Positions 62,126-64,000 of a stretch of DNA of 64,000 nucleotides are shown piece after piece. The stretch spans positions 1,364,001-1,428,000 of the forward strand of contig NZ_JAGQAG010000001.1 of assembly GCF_021405525.1 (NCBI RefSeq), written 5' to 3'. Origin of the DNA: Ruegeria pomeroyi (lineage in GTDB: Bacteria > Pseudomonadota > Alphaproteobacteria > Rhodobacterales > Rhodobacteraceae). Made by a program: the position numbers and the translations under genes. Position 1 is the stretch's first letter; each line of letters begins with the position of its first letter. The notes under the pieces were generated by a model, which saw nothing but the letters and a program-made list of their open reading frames with translations, had not been told where the DNA came from and ran no database searches.

Positions 62126-64000
<1,875 letters not shown>

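Overview
The window looks like chromosomal DNA of a marine alphaproteobacterium of the Roseobacter group (Rhodobacterales, Ruegeria-like). It is GC-rich and densely packed. It encodes TRAP and ABC transporters for organic nitrogen, a Hint/RTX secreted protein, paired PntA/PntB, DUF3422, and a leucine-degradation block with an MCC-type carboxylase. These assignments come from reading protein motifs by eye; no database search was run. I see no rRNA, tRNA or CRISPR array.

Layout. (1) 1-7.4 kb: the start of an unknown gene, a pepN - SDR - small membrane protein operon on the minus strand, malate synthase G (glcB), and a class-I-amidotransferase-like gamma-glutamyl hydrolase. (2) 7.4-13.9 kb: an accessory catabolic island with a RidA deaminase, FAD amine oxidase, carbon-nitrogen hydrolase and complete TRAP transporter (dctM, dctQ, dctP). 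It faces a TetR regulator across a nested palindromic operator. (3) 13.9-19.5 kb: an IS6-family transposase fossil, a Hint-domain RTX protein, and an IorA/IorB-type molybdenum hydroxylase divergent from a TetR gene, with three evenly spaced operator half-sites between them. (4) 19.5-29.7 kb: kynureninase, an SDR, a metallo-beta-lactamase-fold protein with an eroded metal motif, a small methyltransferase, pntAB, a DUF3422 protein and a YeeE/YedE sulfur transporter.

(5) 29.8-41.8 kb: an oligopeptide-type ABC transporter (substrate-binding protein and two permeases on minus, a double ATPase on plus). It continues into an ArgE-like deacetylase and four tandem paralogous M20 amidohydrolases. Together these suggest uptake and deacylation of N-acylated amino acids or small peptides. 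(6) 41.8-47.7 kb: a BMP-type nucleobase/nucleoside ABC transporter in line with a CodA-like deaminase. The CodA active-site Asp that excludes 5-methylcytosine is Cys here, so 5-methylcytosine salvage is a concrete prediction. (7) 47.8-56.7 kb: housekeeping and envelope genes (glycosyltransferase, KDO transferase, moaA, lipoprotein, AlkD-like protein, glmU, gph, a DegT aminotransferase, an SH3 protein). (8) 56.8-64 kb: leucine catabolism (isovaleryl-CoA dehydrogenase, acyl-CoA synthetase, both methylcrotonyl-CoA carboxylase subunits, the last cut by the window edge), interrupted by a convergent ompW with an FNR-type site.

The strongest leads are the predicted 5-methylcytosine deaminase with its transporter, the mosaic four-copy amidohydrolase array, the RidA/oxidase/hydrolase/TRAP island with its operator, and the eroded MBL protein.
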